NCBI GenBank assembly: GCA_964440605.1
Contig: CAYTSW010000006.1
Coordinates: forward strand, 1 to 50,833
From: CAYTSW01 sp964440605
GTDB lineage: Bacteria; Planctomycetota; Phycisphaerae; Phycisphaerales; UBA1924
DNA length: 50,833 nt
Direction of reading: 5' to 3'
Below are positions 24,809 to 33,712 of the stretch, piece after piece. Numbering within the stretch: the stretch's first letter is position 1; every line of letters starts with the position of its first letter. The notes beneath the pieces are model-generated. The model was not told where the DNA came from. It searched no databases and saw only the letters and a list, made by a program, of their open reading frames with translations. A program made the translations under genes and the position numbers.

Positions 24809-26836
24809 GTGACCACGACGCCCGGCTCCCCCGGCACGACGACTCTCGCCTCTGGGCCCTCGCCGTCGGCTTCGCCCGACGGGCCGCCCCAGCCGCGCAT
24901 CGCGCTGGTCGGCAACCCGAACACCGGCAAGACCTCACTCTTCAACCGCCTCACCGGCCTCCGCCAACGCACCGGCAACTTCCCGGGCACCACGCAGGAC
25001 GCCCCCATCGGCGCCCGCGCGCTGCCCTCCGGCGGCACGGCCGAGATCATCGATCTTCCGGGCGTCTACTCGCTCGAGCTCGATCAGCGTGAGGCCGCCC
25101 TCTGCCGCGACGTCCTTGCCGGGGTGACAGCTCCCAAGGGTGAAGCCGCCGCGCCGCCCGACGCTCTCTGCATCGTCGTCGACGCCACCAACCTCGCCCG
25201 CAACCTCACGCTCACCGGCGAGGCCTTCCGCCGGCGCCTCCCCACCGTCGTCGCGCTGACGATGACCGACGTCGCCGAGCGTCGCGGGCTTCGCGTCGAT
25301 CCCGACGCCCTCTCCAAAGGCCTTGGCTGTCCCGTCGTCGTCGTCAACCCACGCAAGGGCGTCGGCGTCGACCAGCTTGTGGACAAGCTCGACCATGCCG
25401 TGGTCCCCACGCGCACGCCGCCCGGTGATGAAGCTGCGCTCGTCCGCTGGGCCGAAACCATCGCGACCGACGCCGCTGCCGCCGATCCACGTCAGGACAG
25501 CCTCTCGTTCTCCGATCGCCTCGACGCCGCCTTCACGCACCCGGTGCTGGGCCTGGTTGTCTTCGCCGCGATCATGACCGGCCTCTTCTGGATGCTCTTC
25601 CGCATCGCGACGATCCCGATGGACCTCATCGACACGGTCTTCGCCTGGCTCGCGGCCTCCGCCGAAGCCGTGCTGCCCGCCGGTCTCATCGCCGACCTCA
25701 CGGCCAACGGCATCATCGCCGGCGTTGGCGCCACGGTCATCTTCCTCCCGCAGATCGTCCTGCTCTTCTTTCTCATCTCCCTGCTCGAAGACACCGGCTA
25801 CCTCGCCCGCGCCGCCTTCGTCATGGACCGCGTCCTGCGCCCATTCGGTCTGCGTGGGCACGCCTTCGTGCCGCTGCTCTCGTCCCACGCCTGCGCGCTG
25901 CCGGGCATCATGGCCTGCCGGAGCATCCCCGATCACCGCGAGCGCCTGGCCGCCATCCTCGTCGCTCCCTTCATGACGTGCTCGGCGCGACTGCCGGTGT
26001 ACGCGCTGCTCGTGGTCATCCTTTTCCCCGAGCGCCCGGCCGTTCAGGCGCTCGCCTTCGTCGGCTGCTACGCGCTGGGCATCGTCGTGGGCCTGCTCAG
26101 CGCGCTGCTCGCGCGGCGCACGATCCTCCGCGGCGCCAGCCGACCCATGGCCCTCGAACTTCCCGACTACAAGTCCCCCAACCTGCGCACCGCCGCCCTC
26201 TCGGCGGTTGACCGCTCGCTCGTCTTCCTCAAGAAGGCCGGCACGGTCATCCTCGCCATCTCCATCATCCTCTGGTGGCTCGGCTCGTACCCGCAGGTCG
26301 ACCCGCCCGAAGAGGCCACGGATCTGCGCAGCCAGGCGGCGCTCGTCGCGGACGCCCAGCCCGAGGTCGCGGAGGAACTCCAGGCCCGCGCCGAGTCCAT
26401 CGCGTCGTCGCACGCCGCGGAGCAGAGCTATATGGGCCGCATCGGTCGCGCCGCCCAGCCCGTCTTCGAGCCCCTGGGCTACGACTGGCAGCTCACCATA
26501 GGCGTGATGGCCAGCTTCGCGGCCCGCGAGGTCTTCGTCTCCACGATGGCCGTCGTCGTCACGGGCGATGATGACGCCGAGGACCAGTCCGTCCTCAACG
26601 CCCTGCGCACCGCGACCCGTTCCGACGGCGTTACGCCCATCTTCACCGCCGCGACGAGTTGGTCGCTGCTCGTCTATTACGTGCTCGCGATGCAATGCCT
26701 GCCGACGCTCGCCGTTACCGCGCGCGAAGCCGGCGGCAAGCGCTGGGCCGCCCTTCAGCTCGGCTGGATGATGCTCGTCGCCTACGTCCTCTCCGCCATC
26801 ACGTATCAGGTCCTCACCGCAGCCGGGGTCGCCTGA
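24809..26836 (+). CDS. feoB: Ferrous iron transporter FeoB
   Basis: A 675-residue inner-membrane Fe(II) transporter with an N-terminal G domain. G1 is GNPNTGKTS (residues 35-43), switch I region GNFPGTT, and G3 DLPGVYSL; a G4-like position reads TMTD instead of NMxD. The membrane part carries the two Gate motifs, including LLSSHACALPGIMACRSI and MTCSARLPVYALLV. It begins with GTG at 24809, seven bases after the feoA stop codon begins. It is a little shorter than the E. coli protein but complete in motif content. The stop overlaps a small membrane gene. Confidence 0.94.
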   Translation: MTTTPGSPGTTTLASGPSPSASPDGPPQPRIALVGNPNTGKTSLFNRLTGLRQRTGNFPGTTQDAPIGARALPSGGTAEIIDLPGVYSLELDQREAALCRDVLAGVTAPKGEAAAPPDALCIVVDATNLARNLTLTGEAFRRRLPTVVALTMTDVAERRGLRVDPDALSKGLGCPVVVVNPRKGVGVDQLVDKLDHAVVPTRTPPGDEAALVRWAETIATDAAAADPRQDSLSFSDRLDAAFTHPVLGLVVFAAIMTGLFWMLFRIATIPMDLIDTVFAWLAASAEAVLPAGLIADLTANGIIAGVGATVIFLPQIVLLFFLISLLEDTGYLARAAFVMDRVLRPFGLRGHAFVPLLSSHACALPGIMACRSIPDHRERLAAILVAPFMTCSARLPVYALLVVILFPERPAVQALAFVGCYALGIVVGLLSALLARRTILRGASRPMALELPDYKSPNLRTAALSAVDRSLVFLKKAGTVILAISIILWWLGSYPQVDPPEEATDLRSQAALVADAQPEVAEELQARAESIASSHAAEQSYMGRIGRAAQPVFEPLGYDWQLTIGVMASFAAREVFVSTMAVVVTGDDDAEDQSVLNALRTATRSDGVTPIFTAATSWSLLVYYVLAMQCLPTLAVTAREAGGKRWAALQLGWMMLVAYVLSAITYQVLTAAGVA

Positions 26837-26991
26837 TGTTCCCCGTCGACGATTGGCAGTTCTGGGTCGTCACCGCCCTCGCCCTCGGCGCCGCGGCCTT
26901 CCTCCTGCGCGGCCTGCTCCCCGACCGTCTGCGAAAGAAACGCCGCGGCAATCGGACCAAGCTCACCATCGACGGCAAACCAACCCGTTGA
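26836..26991 (+). CDS. Small membrane protein coupled to FeoB
   Basis: A 51-residue protein with one membrane helix (about residues 8-27, FWVVTALALGAAAFLLRGLL) and a basic tail. Its ATG overlaps the feoB stop as TGATG. It takes the place where other bacteria have FeoC or a small Cys-rich FeoB-associated protein, but it has no Cys and no winged-helix features. The function, perhaps FeoB stability or assembly, is inferred from position only. Confidence 0.65.
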   Translation: MFPVDDWQFWVVTALALGAAAFLLRGLLPDRLRKKRRGNRTKLTIDGKPTR

Positions 26992-27001
26992 CGCGGCGTG
27001 T

Positions 27002-27026
27002 GCCACGGGTTGCTTGCAACCCGTGC
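27002..27026. repeat. REP-like palindrome, type A single hairpin
   Basis: CACGGGTTGC (27004-27013), loop TT, GCAACCCGTG (27016-27025), preceded by GTGC. The same stem occurs at 2938-2957. It lies between the feo operon and the hydrolase gene and could end feo transcription, though no T run follows. Confidence 0.75.
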
Positions 27027-27046
27027 TCCCAAGCGATCATCCCTCC

Positions 27047-27913
27047 ATGCCCAAAGCCACCACACCCAAACCCACCCTCCGCCGCCGCGTGACCACCCTC
27101 CTCATCGCTCTTTTCGCCCTCTACGCGCTGCTCCTGGTCATTGTGATCGTCGCGCAGAACTGGCTCATCTTCCCCGGCGCCGCCGCCCACTTCGGCACCC
27201 CCGCCGTTGCGCCCGATCCCAACGCCACGCCCGCCGTCACGTTCACCCGCCACGCCTCCGACGGCGGCGGCAAGGCCCTCTACTTCCAGGCCGGTGATCC
27301 CACCGACACGACGCCGCGGCCCGCCGTCGTCTTCTGGCACGGCAACGGCGAAACCGCCCGGCTGCGCACCGACGTCGCCCAGCGCTACAACGCGCTGGGC
27401 ATCCACGCCCTGCTCGTCGAATATCCCGGCTACGACGACGCGCCCGGCTCGCCCAGCGAGCGCTCCATCGTCGCCGCGTCGCGCGACTTCATCGGTGAAC
27501 TCACCCAGCGCCCCGAAGTCGATCCCGACCGGCTCATCTATCACGGCTTTTCGCTCGGAGGCGGCGTCGCCGGGCAGCTCGGCAAGCTCCGCCCGCCCGC
27601 CGCTCTCGTCCTCGTGTCGACGTTCACGAGCATCCCCGACGTCGGCCCGCGCTGGCTCGTCCCCTCCTTCGTCTACCGCAGCACGACGGACACCCGCGAG
27701 GTGCTCCGCACGTTCGAACGCCCGCTGCTGATCGTTCACGGCGACGCCGACTCGATCATCCCCATCGGCCACGGCCGCAAGCTCGCCGCCGCCGCGCGAG
27801 ACGCCGAGTTCGTCACCGTCTCCGGCGCGGGCCACAACGACATCGCAACGCACAGCCCGTACGCCCGAGCCATCGCCGACTTCCTCGCCCGCCACGGCTT
27901 CACCACGCCGTGA
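27047..27913 (+). CDS. Membrane-anchored alpha/beta hydrolase
   Basis: A 288-residue protein with an N-terminal membrane anchor (residues 15-40), an FWHGNGE oxyanion loop, nucleophile Ser169 in GFSLGGG, Asp233 in HGDADSI, and His263 in GAGHND, a complete serine hydrolase triad. It resembles the BEM46/YfhR group of serine aminopeptidase S33-like hydrolases. The substrate is unknown. The ATG at 27047 is chosen; the upstream in-frame TTG falls in the palindromic repeat. The next gene's GTG overlaps its TGA. Confidence 0.85.
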   Translation: MPKATTPKPTLRRRVTTLLIALFALYALLLVIVIVAQNWLIFPGAAAHFGTPAVAPDPNATPAVTFTRHASDGGGKALYFQAGDPTDTTPRPAVVFWHGNGETARLRTDVAQRYNALGIHALLVEYPGYDDAPGSPSERSIVAASRDFIGELTQRPEVDPDRLIYHGFSLGGGVAGQLGKLRPPAALVLVSTFTSIPDVGPRWLVPSFVYRSTTDTREVLRTFERPLLIVHGDADSIIPIGHGRKLAAAARDAEFVTVSGAGHNDIATHSPYARAIADFLARHGFTTP

Positions 27914-28317
27914 CCGACGTCCCCACCAAGCCCTGCGCCGTCTGCGGCCGCACCATCACGTGGCGCAAGAAGTGGGAGCGCGATTGGCCCAACGTTAAGT
28001 ACTGCTCCAACGCCTGCCGACGCTCTGCCAGCTCCACGGCCCACCAACAACTCGAACGCGCCATCCTCGACCTGCTCTCCCAGCGCGGCCCGGGCAAGTC
28101 CATCTGCCCGAGCGAAGCCGCGAAAGCCGTAGGGGGTCCGAGTGATGACGACTGGCGCCCGCTGATGGAGCCGGCCCGCCAAGCCGCGCGTCGACTGGTG
28201 CATCAAGGCAAAGTCGAGATCACGCAGAAGAACCGCGTCGTCGACCCGGACACCGCCAAAGGGCCGATCAGGATCCGCCTGAATCCGAACCCTCCGGCTG
28301 ACCCGGAAAGGGCCTGA
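27910..28317 (+). CDS. DUF2256 and DUF3253 fusion protein
   Basis: A 135-residue protein with two known but uncharacterised parts. Residues 8-38 are a DUF2256-like zinc ribbon: CAVCGR, then KWERDW, then YCSNACRR (Cys-x2-Cys and Cys-x3-Cys). Residues 48-125 match DUF3253, a small winged-helix-like domain (LERAILDLL, ICPSEAAKAV, ARRLVHQGKVEITQK). The GTG start overlaps the hydrolase stop (GTGA). DUF2256 proteins are often found beside cryptochrome or photolyase genes, and photolyases occur 13 kb downstream. The 3' end overlaps the convergent DUF6065 gene by 50 bases. Confidence 0.82.
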   Translation: MTDVPTKPCAVCGRTITWRKKWERDWPNVKYCSNACRRSASSTAHQQLERAILDLLSQRGPGKSICPSEAAKAVGGPSDDDWRPLMEPARQAARRLVHQGKVEITQKNRVVDPDTAKGPIRIRLNPNPPADPERA

Positions 28318-29032
28318 CCTTCACCTTGCTCCGGTGCTCGCGCGCCCGTTCCCCCTTGGCGGTCTTGCCCTTGAAGTAGTCCTTCTGCCAGTCCCTGGCG
28401 GTGCGCCCCGGGTCGGCGTTGAAGCTCGTGCGCGAGCGCGACCACACCTCGTACTCCGCCTTCAGCTCCGGGTTGGCGTCCAGATACTCCACTGCTGGCT
28501 CGAAAGTCTCGAGCTCCGCGATGCGATAGGGCAGCAGGTGGCAGATCACCTCGCCCTTGGCGAAGCGCGTGATGCGGTCGGGCTCGGTGAGCTTCCAGTT
28601 CATCGTGAAGGTGCTCGCGGCCCAGTCGGTCTCGACGAAGCCGTCGAGCGGTCGCGCGTGCGAGCGCACACCGTTGGTCGGCCCGCGCACCAGCAGGCCG
28701 TAGCCGTCCGGCGTGCGGAAGAGCCAGGGGATGCTGAAGGTGATGATGCCCCAGCCGAAGTGCGACGTGATCTGGTTCGCGTACCGCTCGTACCCCGGCG
28801 TTACCTGCACCGCGGTGTCCGCCGCGGAGGGCTCGCCATTCCACACCGCCTGAAACGGGGCCGGGCACCGGATCACCCAGCCCGCCTGGTTAGCGATCGT
28901 CAGGGGCAGGCAGCGGTAGGCAAAGCCTCCCGTGTCGTCCATCCAGTCCCGCCGCGGTGACGCCGGCTCGAGCGTCCAACCCTCCGTCGGCCCTACCACG
29001 TACGCCGTCAGCTTACGCGATGCGTCGCTCAT
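28268..29032 (-). CDS. DUF6065 family protein
   Basis: A 254-residue soluble protein, rich in Trp and Pro, that I recognise as DUF6065-like from its layout: an N-terminal beta region ending DWMDDTGGFAYRCLPL, a WVIRCP strand, ITSHFGWGIITFSIPWLFRTP, and a C-terminal RDWQKDYFKG with a basic tail. The role of the family is unknown. The ATG at 29032 has no strong ribosome site; the longer open frame to 29104 runs through the neighbouring terminator. Convergent with the DUF2256 gene, with 50 bases of overlap. Confidence 0.75.
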   Translation of the reverse strand: MSDASRKLTAYVVGPTEGWTLEPASPRRDWMDDTGGFAYRCLPLTIANQAGWVIRCPAPFQAVWNGEPSAADTAVQVTPGYERYANQITSHFGWGIITFSIPWLFRTPDGYGLLVRGPTNGVRSHARPLDGFVETDWAASTFTMNWKLTEPDRITRFAKGEVICHLLPYRIAELETFEPAVEYLDANPELKAEYEVWSRSRTSFNADPGRTARDWQKDYFKGKTAKGERAREHRSKVKVRPFPGQPEGSDSGGS

Positions 29033-29063
29033 GCCGGCAGTGTACGGATGCCGCCCGGCGCAC

Positions 29064-29093
29064 GAAAAAGGGACCGGCCCGAAGGCCGGTCCC
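29064..29093 (-). terminator. Rho-independent terminator of DUF11 lipoprotein gene
   Basis: On the minus strand GGGACCGGCC, loop TTCG, GGCCGGTCCC is followed by TTTTT. A perfect 10-bp GC stem with the stable UUCG tetraloop and a U run, 33 bases after the stop of the DUF11 lipoprotein gene. Confidence 0.93.
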
Positions 29094-29125
29094 TGAAGGG
29101 TCAAGTCGTGCTGTCGAGGAGCGGG

Positions 29126-30790
29126 TTACTCGGACGTGTAGAGGTTCGTCGCCTCGGTCTCACGCACCGGGGAAGTGAGGTTGTCCGAGGTCAACTCGAT
29201 CGCGAAGCGGACATCACCCTCTTCATCCGCGCGGACCGTGATCTGGTACTCGATCACTTCCTGCGGCGAGAGGGACGCGAACGGAGCGAACGCGATCGTT
29301 TGGCCCCGCACGTTCGCACGCGTCGGGCCGGTCGCGCCGATGTAGGACTGCTGATCCGGGAGCTGGGCGACGATGGTCACGTTCTCGTCGTCGGCCGAGC
29401 CCTGATTCGTGACGCGGATAACGTAGGTCGTCTCCGTGCCGATCTCGACCGGGTCCGTCACGTCGACCACCTCAAGGAGGATAGCCGGGATGCCGCGGAA
29501 CTCGGTCGTGCAGCTCGTGCTGACCGGCTCAGCGCAGAACGAGTTGGCGGTCGCGTTAACCGTGACGGTCGACACACGCGTCGCGGTCAGCACCACCGAG
29601 ACGGTCTGCGAGCGGCCGGACTCGAGCGTGCCGAGGTTCCAGGTCACGCCGCCGCCGGTCGCCTGACCGTTGCCCGAGGCGCGGACGAACTGGGCGTTGG
29701 CCGGGAAGTTGATGGTAACCTGAGCGTCACGGGCGGGGCCGTCGCCGTTGTTGGTGACGACGAACTCCCACTCGGCGTTGCGGTTGAGGAACTGCCGGCT
29801 GCGCGAGGTGCACTCGATCTCAAGCTCAGGCGCGATGACGACGGTCATCGGTTCGCCCGACTCGTCCTCGAGCCCGCCCGCACCCATGGCACGCGCGACG
29901 CTGCCGAACTCGCCTGTACGCGAGGCTTCGACCGTGACGGTCACGTCGCGGCACTCACCCGCGGCCAGGTCGCCCACGTCAACGCTCACGGTGCTGGACC
30001 CGTCGGTGGTGGTGATGCCGGTCGGCAGACGGTCGCTGATCCGGACGTTGGTCGCGACGCCGGTACCGTTGTTACACACCGTGTAGGTGAGCTGGAACGG
30101 ATCACAACGCAGGGTGCGTTGCGTCGCGGACTTGACAATGTCGAGCTGCGGATCCACGACCTCGCCCACCGCGCACAGCGCGTTGGCGTAGCGCACGGAG
30201 ACGCAGTTCACGAACTGTCCCGCTCGCTCGGCCCGCGCATCGACGCGGATCACTTCTGTCTCGCCGCCCGCCAGGTCGCCGATCGCCCAGACGGTGTCGC
30301 CGGCCTCGTTCGTCGCCGACGGCGACGAGCCGAGGATCTCGAGATTCGACGAACTGTCGAGGATAACGCCCACGTTGGACAGCGCGCCCGAGGTGAGGTT
30401 CGTCACGTGATACTCGTAGGCGAACTCCTCGCCCACGCGCACCTGCGCGGGGATCACCGTGTGCAGGAGGAGGACCGAGGTGGCGAGCTCGCCCGTCGGG
30501 AAGGCCGCTTCAGAAACGATCTGATTGGCGCCCGCCTGCGGGTAGTAAGCGTTCCCGCGATCGCGGCGCACCGGGCGGGTCCGCTGGCGGTCGCGATCGC
30601 CCGCCGCCATGCCGTCGTCCTCACCCGTGAGAGCCGCCGGCTGAGCCGGCTCGCCCACGTTGTCGAAGTCGTCCTGCGCGGTCCGGTCGGCCGCGCGGCT
30701 GCGGTTCGAACTCTCGCACGACGCGAGGACCCCCGTCGCGGCGACGCACGTCGCGAGGCATACGCGCCAAATAGTTGTTCGTGTCATCAT
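29126..30790 (-). CDS. DUF11-repeat surface lipoprotein
   Basis: A 554-residue lipoprotein: signal peptide with lipobox VLASC (Cys25), a charged Arg/Asp-rich spacer, then four or so repeats of the DUF11 conserved domain, each with a YxxxVxNxGxxxAxxVxxxxxLP-like pattern (for example TYTVCNNGTGVATNV and EFVVTNNGDGPARDAQV). Several Cys pairs suggest disulfides, as in chlamydial OmcB-type proteins. The likely role is cell-envelope structure. The ATG at 30790 has GAGGAG ten bases upstream; another ATG follows at 30787. A sigma-70-type promoter lies at 30926-30953 and a strong terminator follows the gene, so it is a single-gene unit. Confidence 0.85.
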   Translation of the reverse strand: MMTRTTIWRVCLATCVAATGVLASCESSNRSRAADRTAQDDFDNVGEPAQPAALTGEDDGMAAGDRDRQRTRPVRRDRGNAYYPQAGANQIVSEAAFPTGELATSVLLLHTVIPAQVRVGEEFAYEYHVTNLTSGALSNVGVILDSSSNLEILGSSPSATNEAGDTVWAIGDLAGGETEVIRVDARAERAGQFVNCVSVRYANALCAVGEVVDPQLDIVKSATQRTLRCDPFQLTYTVCNNGTGVATNVRISDRLPTGITTTDGSSTVSVDVGDLAAGECRDVTVTVEASRTGEFGSVARAMGAGGLEDESGEPMTVVIAPELEIECTSRSRQFLNRNAEWEFVVTNNGDGPARDAQVTINFPANAQFVRASGNGQATGGGVTWNLGTLESGRSQTVSVVLTATRVSTVTVNATANSFCAEPVSTSCTTEFRGIPAILLEVVDVTDPVEIGTETTYVIRVTNQGSADDENVTIVAQLPDQQSYIGATGPTRANVRGQTIAFAPFASLSPQEVIEYQITVRADEEGDVRFAIELTSDNLTSPVRETEATNLYTSE

Positions 30791-30925
30791 CTCTGAAGAA
30801 TCTCCTCGGCGGCGAAAACCTGCGCGCCTGCTATGGGTAGGAAGCACCGCGACTCACGCCGCTCGATCCAAAGCGGCACAAGCGGCAAAGTCAGGCCGGG
30901 TCCACCCGGCCAAGTGTTCGTACGC

Positions 30926-30953
30926 ACTATACATACGCGCGACACCCGTTCAA
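30926..30953 (-). promoter_or_regulatory. Sigma-70-type promoter for DUF11 lipoprotein
   Basis: On the minus strand TTGAAC (30953-30948), 16 bases, TATAGT (30931-30926). It faces the DUF11 lipoprotein gene and would give a leader of about 130 bases. It is the best housekeeping promoter match I noticed in the window. Confidence 0.6.
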
Positions 30954-31030
30954 GTGAGACGAAAATCACCCCGACCCCGCTCCCGCGTCGATTCCGAGCG
31001 CCCTTTCACGGTCGCGGTACCATCGACCCC

Positions 31031-32350
31031 GTGAGAGCACTGGTTGTCACAATGGGGTCCGAAGGCGACGCGCGGCCGTTCGTCGGCATCGCCCGCGCCC
31101 TCAATCACGCGGGACACCACGCCACGCTGCTCTGCGACCCGCACTACGCCGCCCTCGCCCATGCTCACGGCGTCGAAACCATCGACCTCCCGCTCGACAT
31201 CCATCCCGACCGCGTCCGTGATCACCCCGGATTGCTCAGCCGATGGCGCGGCCCCGGAGTCATTCTTAATCAACTCATCACCCCAACGCTCCGCGATCTA
31301 TTCCTGGCGACGGGCGAGGCCATCGAGACGATCGGCCCAAATGTAGTAGTAGCCCACCAGATCGCCATGGCGAGCGTCTGGGCCGCCGAGCAGCGGGGGG
31401 TCAAACGTGTCATCGCGTCCACCGCCCCTTCCGCCTGGCCTTCACTCGCCGACCCGAATCGCTACCCAGTCATGCCCGATCGCGATCAGTACCGCATGTG
31501 GCTCGTCAAGGCCGGCATGACCACCGCGCGCATGGTGGCGCGCTGGTGCTTCGACGCCACGGCAAATCGGCACCGCGCCGAGGCAAAGCTCCCGCCCCGG
31601 CGCGATGCACTCGTCACCTCCGCTTTCGATGCGGATGCGAGCTTGGGGCTGTGGTCACCCCTGTTCAGGGATATCGCTGCCGATGATCCGTTGTCCTGCG
31701 ACATCTCGGGGTACGTCTATCTCGACGACCCCGATGAGGCGTGGCGCGAGACGCCTCAGGCCGTTCAAGACTTCATCAAGAGTGGCCTGCCGCCCGTCCT
31801 CCTCACGCTCGGCTCCACCGCGCGCTACGCGGGGCACGACGTGTACCGCGAAGCGGCGCACGCCTGCGCCGAGTTGGGGCTCCGTGCGCTGATCCTTGCG
31901 CCGCCCGACGTCGTGGCGGACGAGGCGTTGCCGGACGGAGCCGCGCGATTCGACGCCGCACCGCACGCAGGCGTCCTGCCGCGCTGCGCCGCGGTGCTGC
32001 ACCACGGCGGGGCGGGCACCACCGCGGAAACGCTGCGGTCAGGTCGGCCGAGCGTCGTGGTGCCTTTTGCCAATGACATGTTCGACAACGCCCGCCGGGC
32101 TCGTCGGCTGGGTGTCTCCGTGACGGTCCCGCGCGGCCGGGCGCGACAACCCCGCCTGGTCGAGGCCTTCGCCCGCGCGCTCGAACTGCGCGACGGCGCA
32201 CAAGACGTCGCGCGCCAGATCAGCGCCGAGGATTGGGAGCAGAACGTCGTGCACGCGGTCGCGGGGGTGGTGGGGGAGGGAGAGGAAGAAACGCGGTTGG
32301 GGGCTGGGTCGGGCGCACCGGTGATGGAGCGCCGGGCGCGAGCCCGGTGA
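31031..32350 (+). CDS. GT1 family glycosyltransferase (sterol/macrolide GT type)
   Basis: A 439-residue soluble GT-B enzyme with the N-terminal MGSEGDARPFVGIARAL and the donor-site HHGGAGTTAETLRSGRPSVV region, split at HHGGAGTT, of UDP-glycosyltransferases acting on small lipophilic acceptors such as sterols, flavonoids, macrolides or carotenoids. The start is a GTG at 31031; upstream in-frame sequence overlaps the divergent promoter region. The Arg/Gly-rich last 30 residues are probably not part of the fold. It neighbours the carotenoid genes but is on the other strand, so a role in carotenoid glycosylation is possible but not shown. Confidence 0.82.
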   Translation: MRALVVTMGSEGDARPFVGIARALNHAGHHATLLCDPHYAALAHAHGVETIDLPLDIHPDRVRDHPGLLSRWRGPGVILNQLITPTLRDLFLATGEAIETIGPNVVVAHQIAMASVWAAEQRGVKRVIASTAPSAWPSLADPNRYPVMPDRDQYRMWLVKAGMTTARMVARWCFDATANRHRAEAKLPPRRDALVTSAFDADASLGLWSPLFRDIAADDPLSCDISGYVYLDDPDEAWRETPQAVQDFIKSGLPPVLLTLGSTARYAGHDVYREAAHACAELGLRALILAPPDVVADEALPDGAARFDAAPHAGVLPRCAAVLHHGGAGTTAETLRSGRPSVVVPFANDMFDNARRARRLGVSVTVPRGRARQPRLVEAFARALELRDGAQDVARQISAEDWEQNVVHAVAGVVGEGEEETRLGAGSGAPVMERRARAR

Positions 32351-32387
32351 TCCTGGACGTGCGCTCGTGGGTGTGATTGCCGAAGAG

Positions 32388-32413
32388 CACTCACCTGCAG
32401 AGCCAGGTCAGTG
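32388..32413. repeat. REP-like palindrome, type B
   Basis: Arms CACTCACCTG (32388-32397) and CAGGTCAGTG (32404-32413) with loop CAGAGC and one mismatch. The same stem and loop, the loop partly in reverse orientation, occur at 46308-46333 and 46417-46444. Confidence 0.75.
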
Positions 32414-32454
32414 TCACCCGGGGCACGTGCGCGGGTGCCGGGGCATATGCACGG

Positions 32455-32527
32455 GTTCCACGGCTTGCTTGCAAGCCGTGCCGGGTCCGGTCCGCTGCGC
32501 ACACAGGTTGCAGGCAACCCGTGGCAC
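32455..32527. repeat. REP-like double-hairpin palindrome, type A copy 3
   Basis: Hairpin CACGGCTTGC (32459-32468), loop TT, GCAAGCCGTG (32471-32480), then a 21-base spacer and hairpin CACAGGTTGC (32502-32511), loop AG, GCAACCCGTG (32514-32523) with one mismatch. This is the same two-hairpin unit as at 2935-3002 in the opposite orientation. A further palindrome, CCGTGCTCCACC then GGTGGCACGG (32538-32559), lies just after it, near the stop of the glycosyltransferase gene. Confidence 0.78.
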
Positions 32528-32569
32528 GGAACCGCGCCGTGCTCCACCGGTGGCACGGAGCAGGCTGCT

Positions 32570-33712
32570 TTATGACGTCGTCTGCGTCGCAACGCGCCCA
32601 CGCCAACTGCGCTTGCCCATAGCGTGCAGGATGAAGCTGTGCCATTGGATGGCGGTCATCATCAGCACGCCGATCGGGTGCAAGAAGGGCGAGAGTTCGG
32701 ACTGCTCGAAGCGGAAGGCGAGCGTCATGCGCTGCGACACAGCCAGGACGATGGCCGTAAACGCGGGGAGCACGGCGGCGTCTTCGATCGGGCCGAACTT
32801 CCCGGCGATGAGCACGAACCAGGGCAGGACGTGGCCGACGAGGTGGAGCACGGTCATGACGACGAGGAGGATGGGCGAGCCGAGGCCCTCGTATGCGTTC
32901 TTCGTGAAACCGCGCCAGACCTGGCTCAGGCCGGCGTACATCCGGCAGGAGGCGAGGTCGGTGCCGTCGATGAGGTCGGTCTTGTAGCCGGCGGCGCGGA
33001 GTGTGCGGGGCATCTTGATGCCGTCGTGCATAGAGTTGCGCCAGGCGCCGTGTCCGCCGATGTCGAAGTAGGGCTCGCGCTGGACCATGAGGAACTGTCC
33101 GCAGCCGGCGGAAGCGGCGGGGTCCAGCGTCGTGCGCATGCGCGGCATGGGGAGGTAGCTCATCAGGATGAAAAAGATCATCGGCACGACCAGCCGTTCG
33201 GAGATCGTGCCGGTGATCTGCTTGGGGAAGAGCGAGACCATTGACGCGTCGAGCCGGTGCGTCTCGGCCAGCGATCGGCGGATCGCGTCCGGCGCGAAAC
33301 GCACGTCGGCGTCGGTGAAGAGCAACCACTGCCCGGTTGAGGCCTCGGCGGCCCGCTGGCAGGCGTGCTGCTTGCCGACCCAGCCCTCGGGCAGCGGGTG
33401 ACGCGGCGCGACACGCACGCGCTCGTCCTCGGCCGCCAGCAGCGCGAGGATCGCGGGCGTCGCGTCGGACGACTCGTCGTCGTACACGACGACCTCGATG
33501 TTCGCGTAGTCGCCCTCCAGCAGCGAGCGGACGCACGCCTCGATGTTGGCCTCCTCGTCACGCGCGGGGATGCAGATGCTGACCAAGGGCTGGTCGTCGG
33601 GTTGGGCGTCGTCCTTGGAGCGGCGCAGGACGTTTAAGTTGACCAGCGTCATGGTCCACGAGAGGGCAGAGATGCCCAGGGCGGCCCACATGAGGATCAG
33701 CCAGATGCTCAC
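32570..33712 (-). CDS. GT2 glycosyltransferase, carotenoid (CrtQ)-like
   Basis: A 380-residue membrane glycosyltransferase of family 2. An N-terminal membrane helix (residues 3-22) precedes the GT-A domain with ICIPARDEEANIEACV, VVVYDDESSD, GWVGKQHAC, the metal-binding FTDADV and the acceptor-side GHGAWRNSMHDG; two or three C-terminal membrane helices follow. It resembles HpnB and the CrtQ enzymes that attach a sugar to C30 carotenoid acids. The GTG at 33712 overlaps the acyltransferase TGA (GTGA), which fixes the start. It is the fourth gene of the overlapping carotenoid operon. Confidence 0.82.
   Translation of the reverse strand: MSIWLILMWAALGISALSWTMTLVNLNVLRRSKDDAQPDDQPLVSICIPARDEEANIEACVRSLLEGDYANIEVVVYDDESSDATPAILALLAAEDERVRVAPRHPLPEGWVGKQHACQRAAEASTGQWLLFTDADVRFAPDAIRRSLAETHRLDASMVSLFPKQITGTISERLVVPMIFFILMSYLPMPRMRTTLDPAASAGCGQFLMVQREPYFDIGGHGAWRNSMHDGIKMPRTLRAAGYKTDLIDGTDLASCRMYAGLSQVWRGFTKNAYEGLGSPILLVVMTVLHLVGHVLPWFVLIAGKFGPIEDAAVLPAFTAIVLAVSQRMTLAFRFEQSELSPFLHPIGVLMMTAIQWHSFILHAMGKRSWRGRVATQTTS

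Noticed and set aside
32538..32559. Terminator of the carotenoid operon
   Set aside because: The palindrome is well placed but lacks a T run and lies within the repeat family region, so it was left as part of that repeat.
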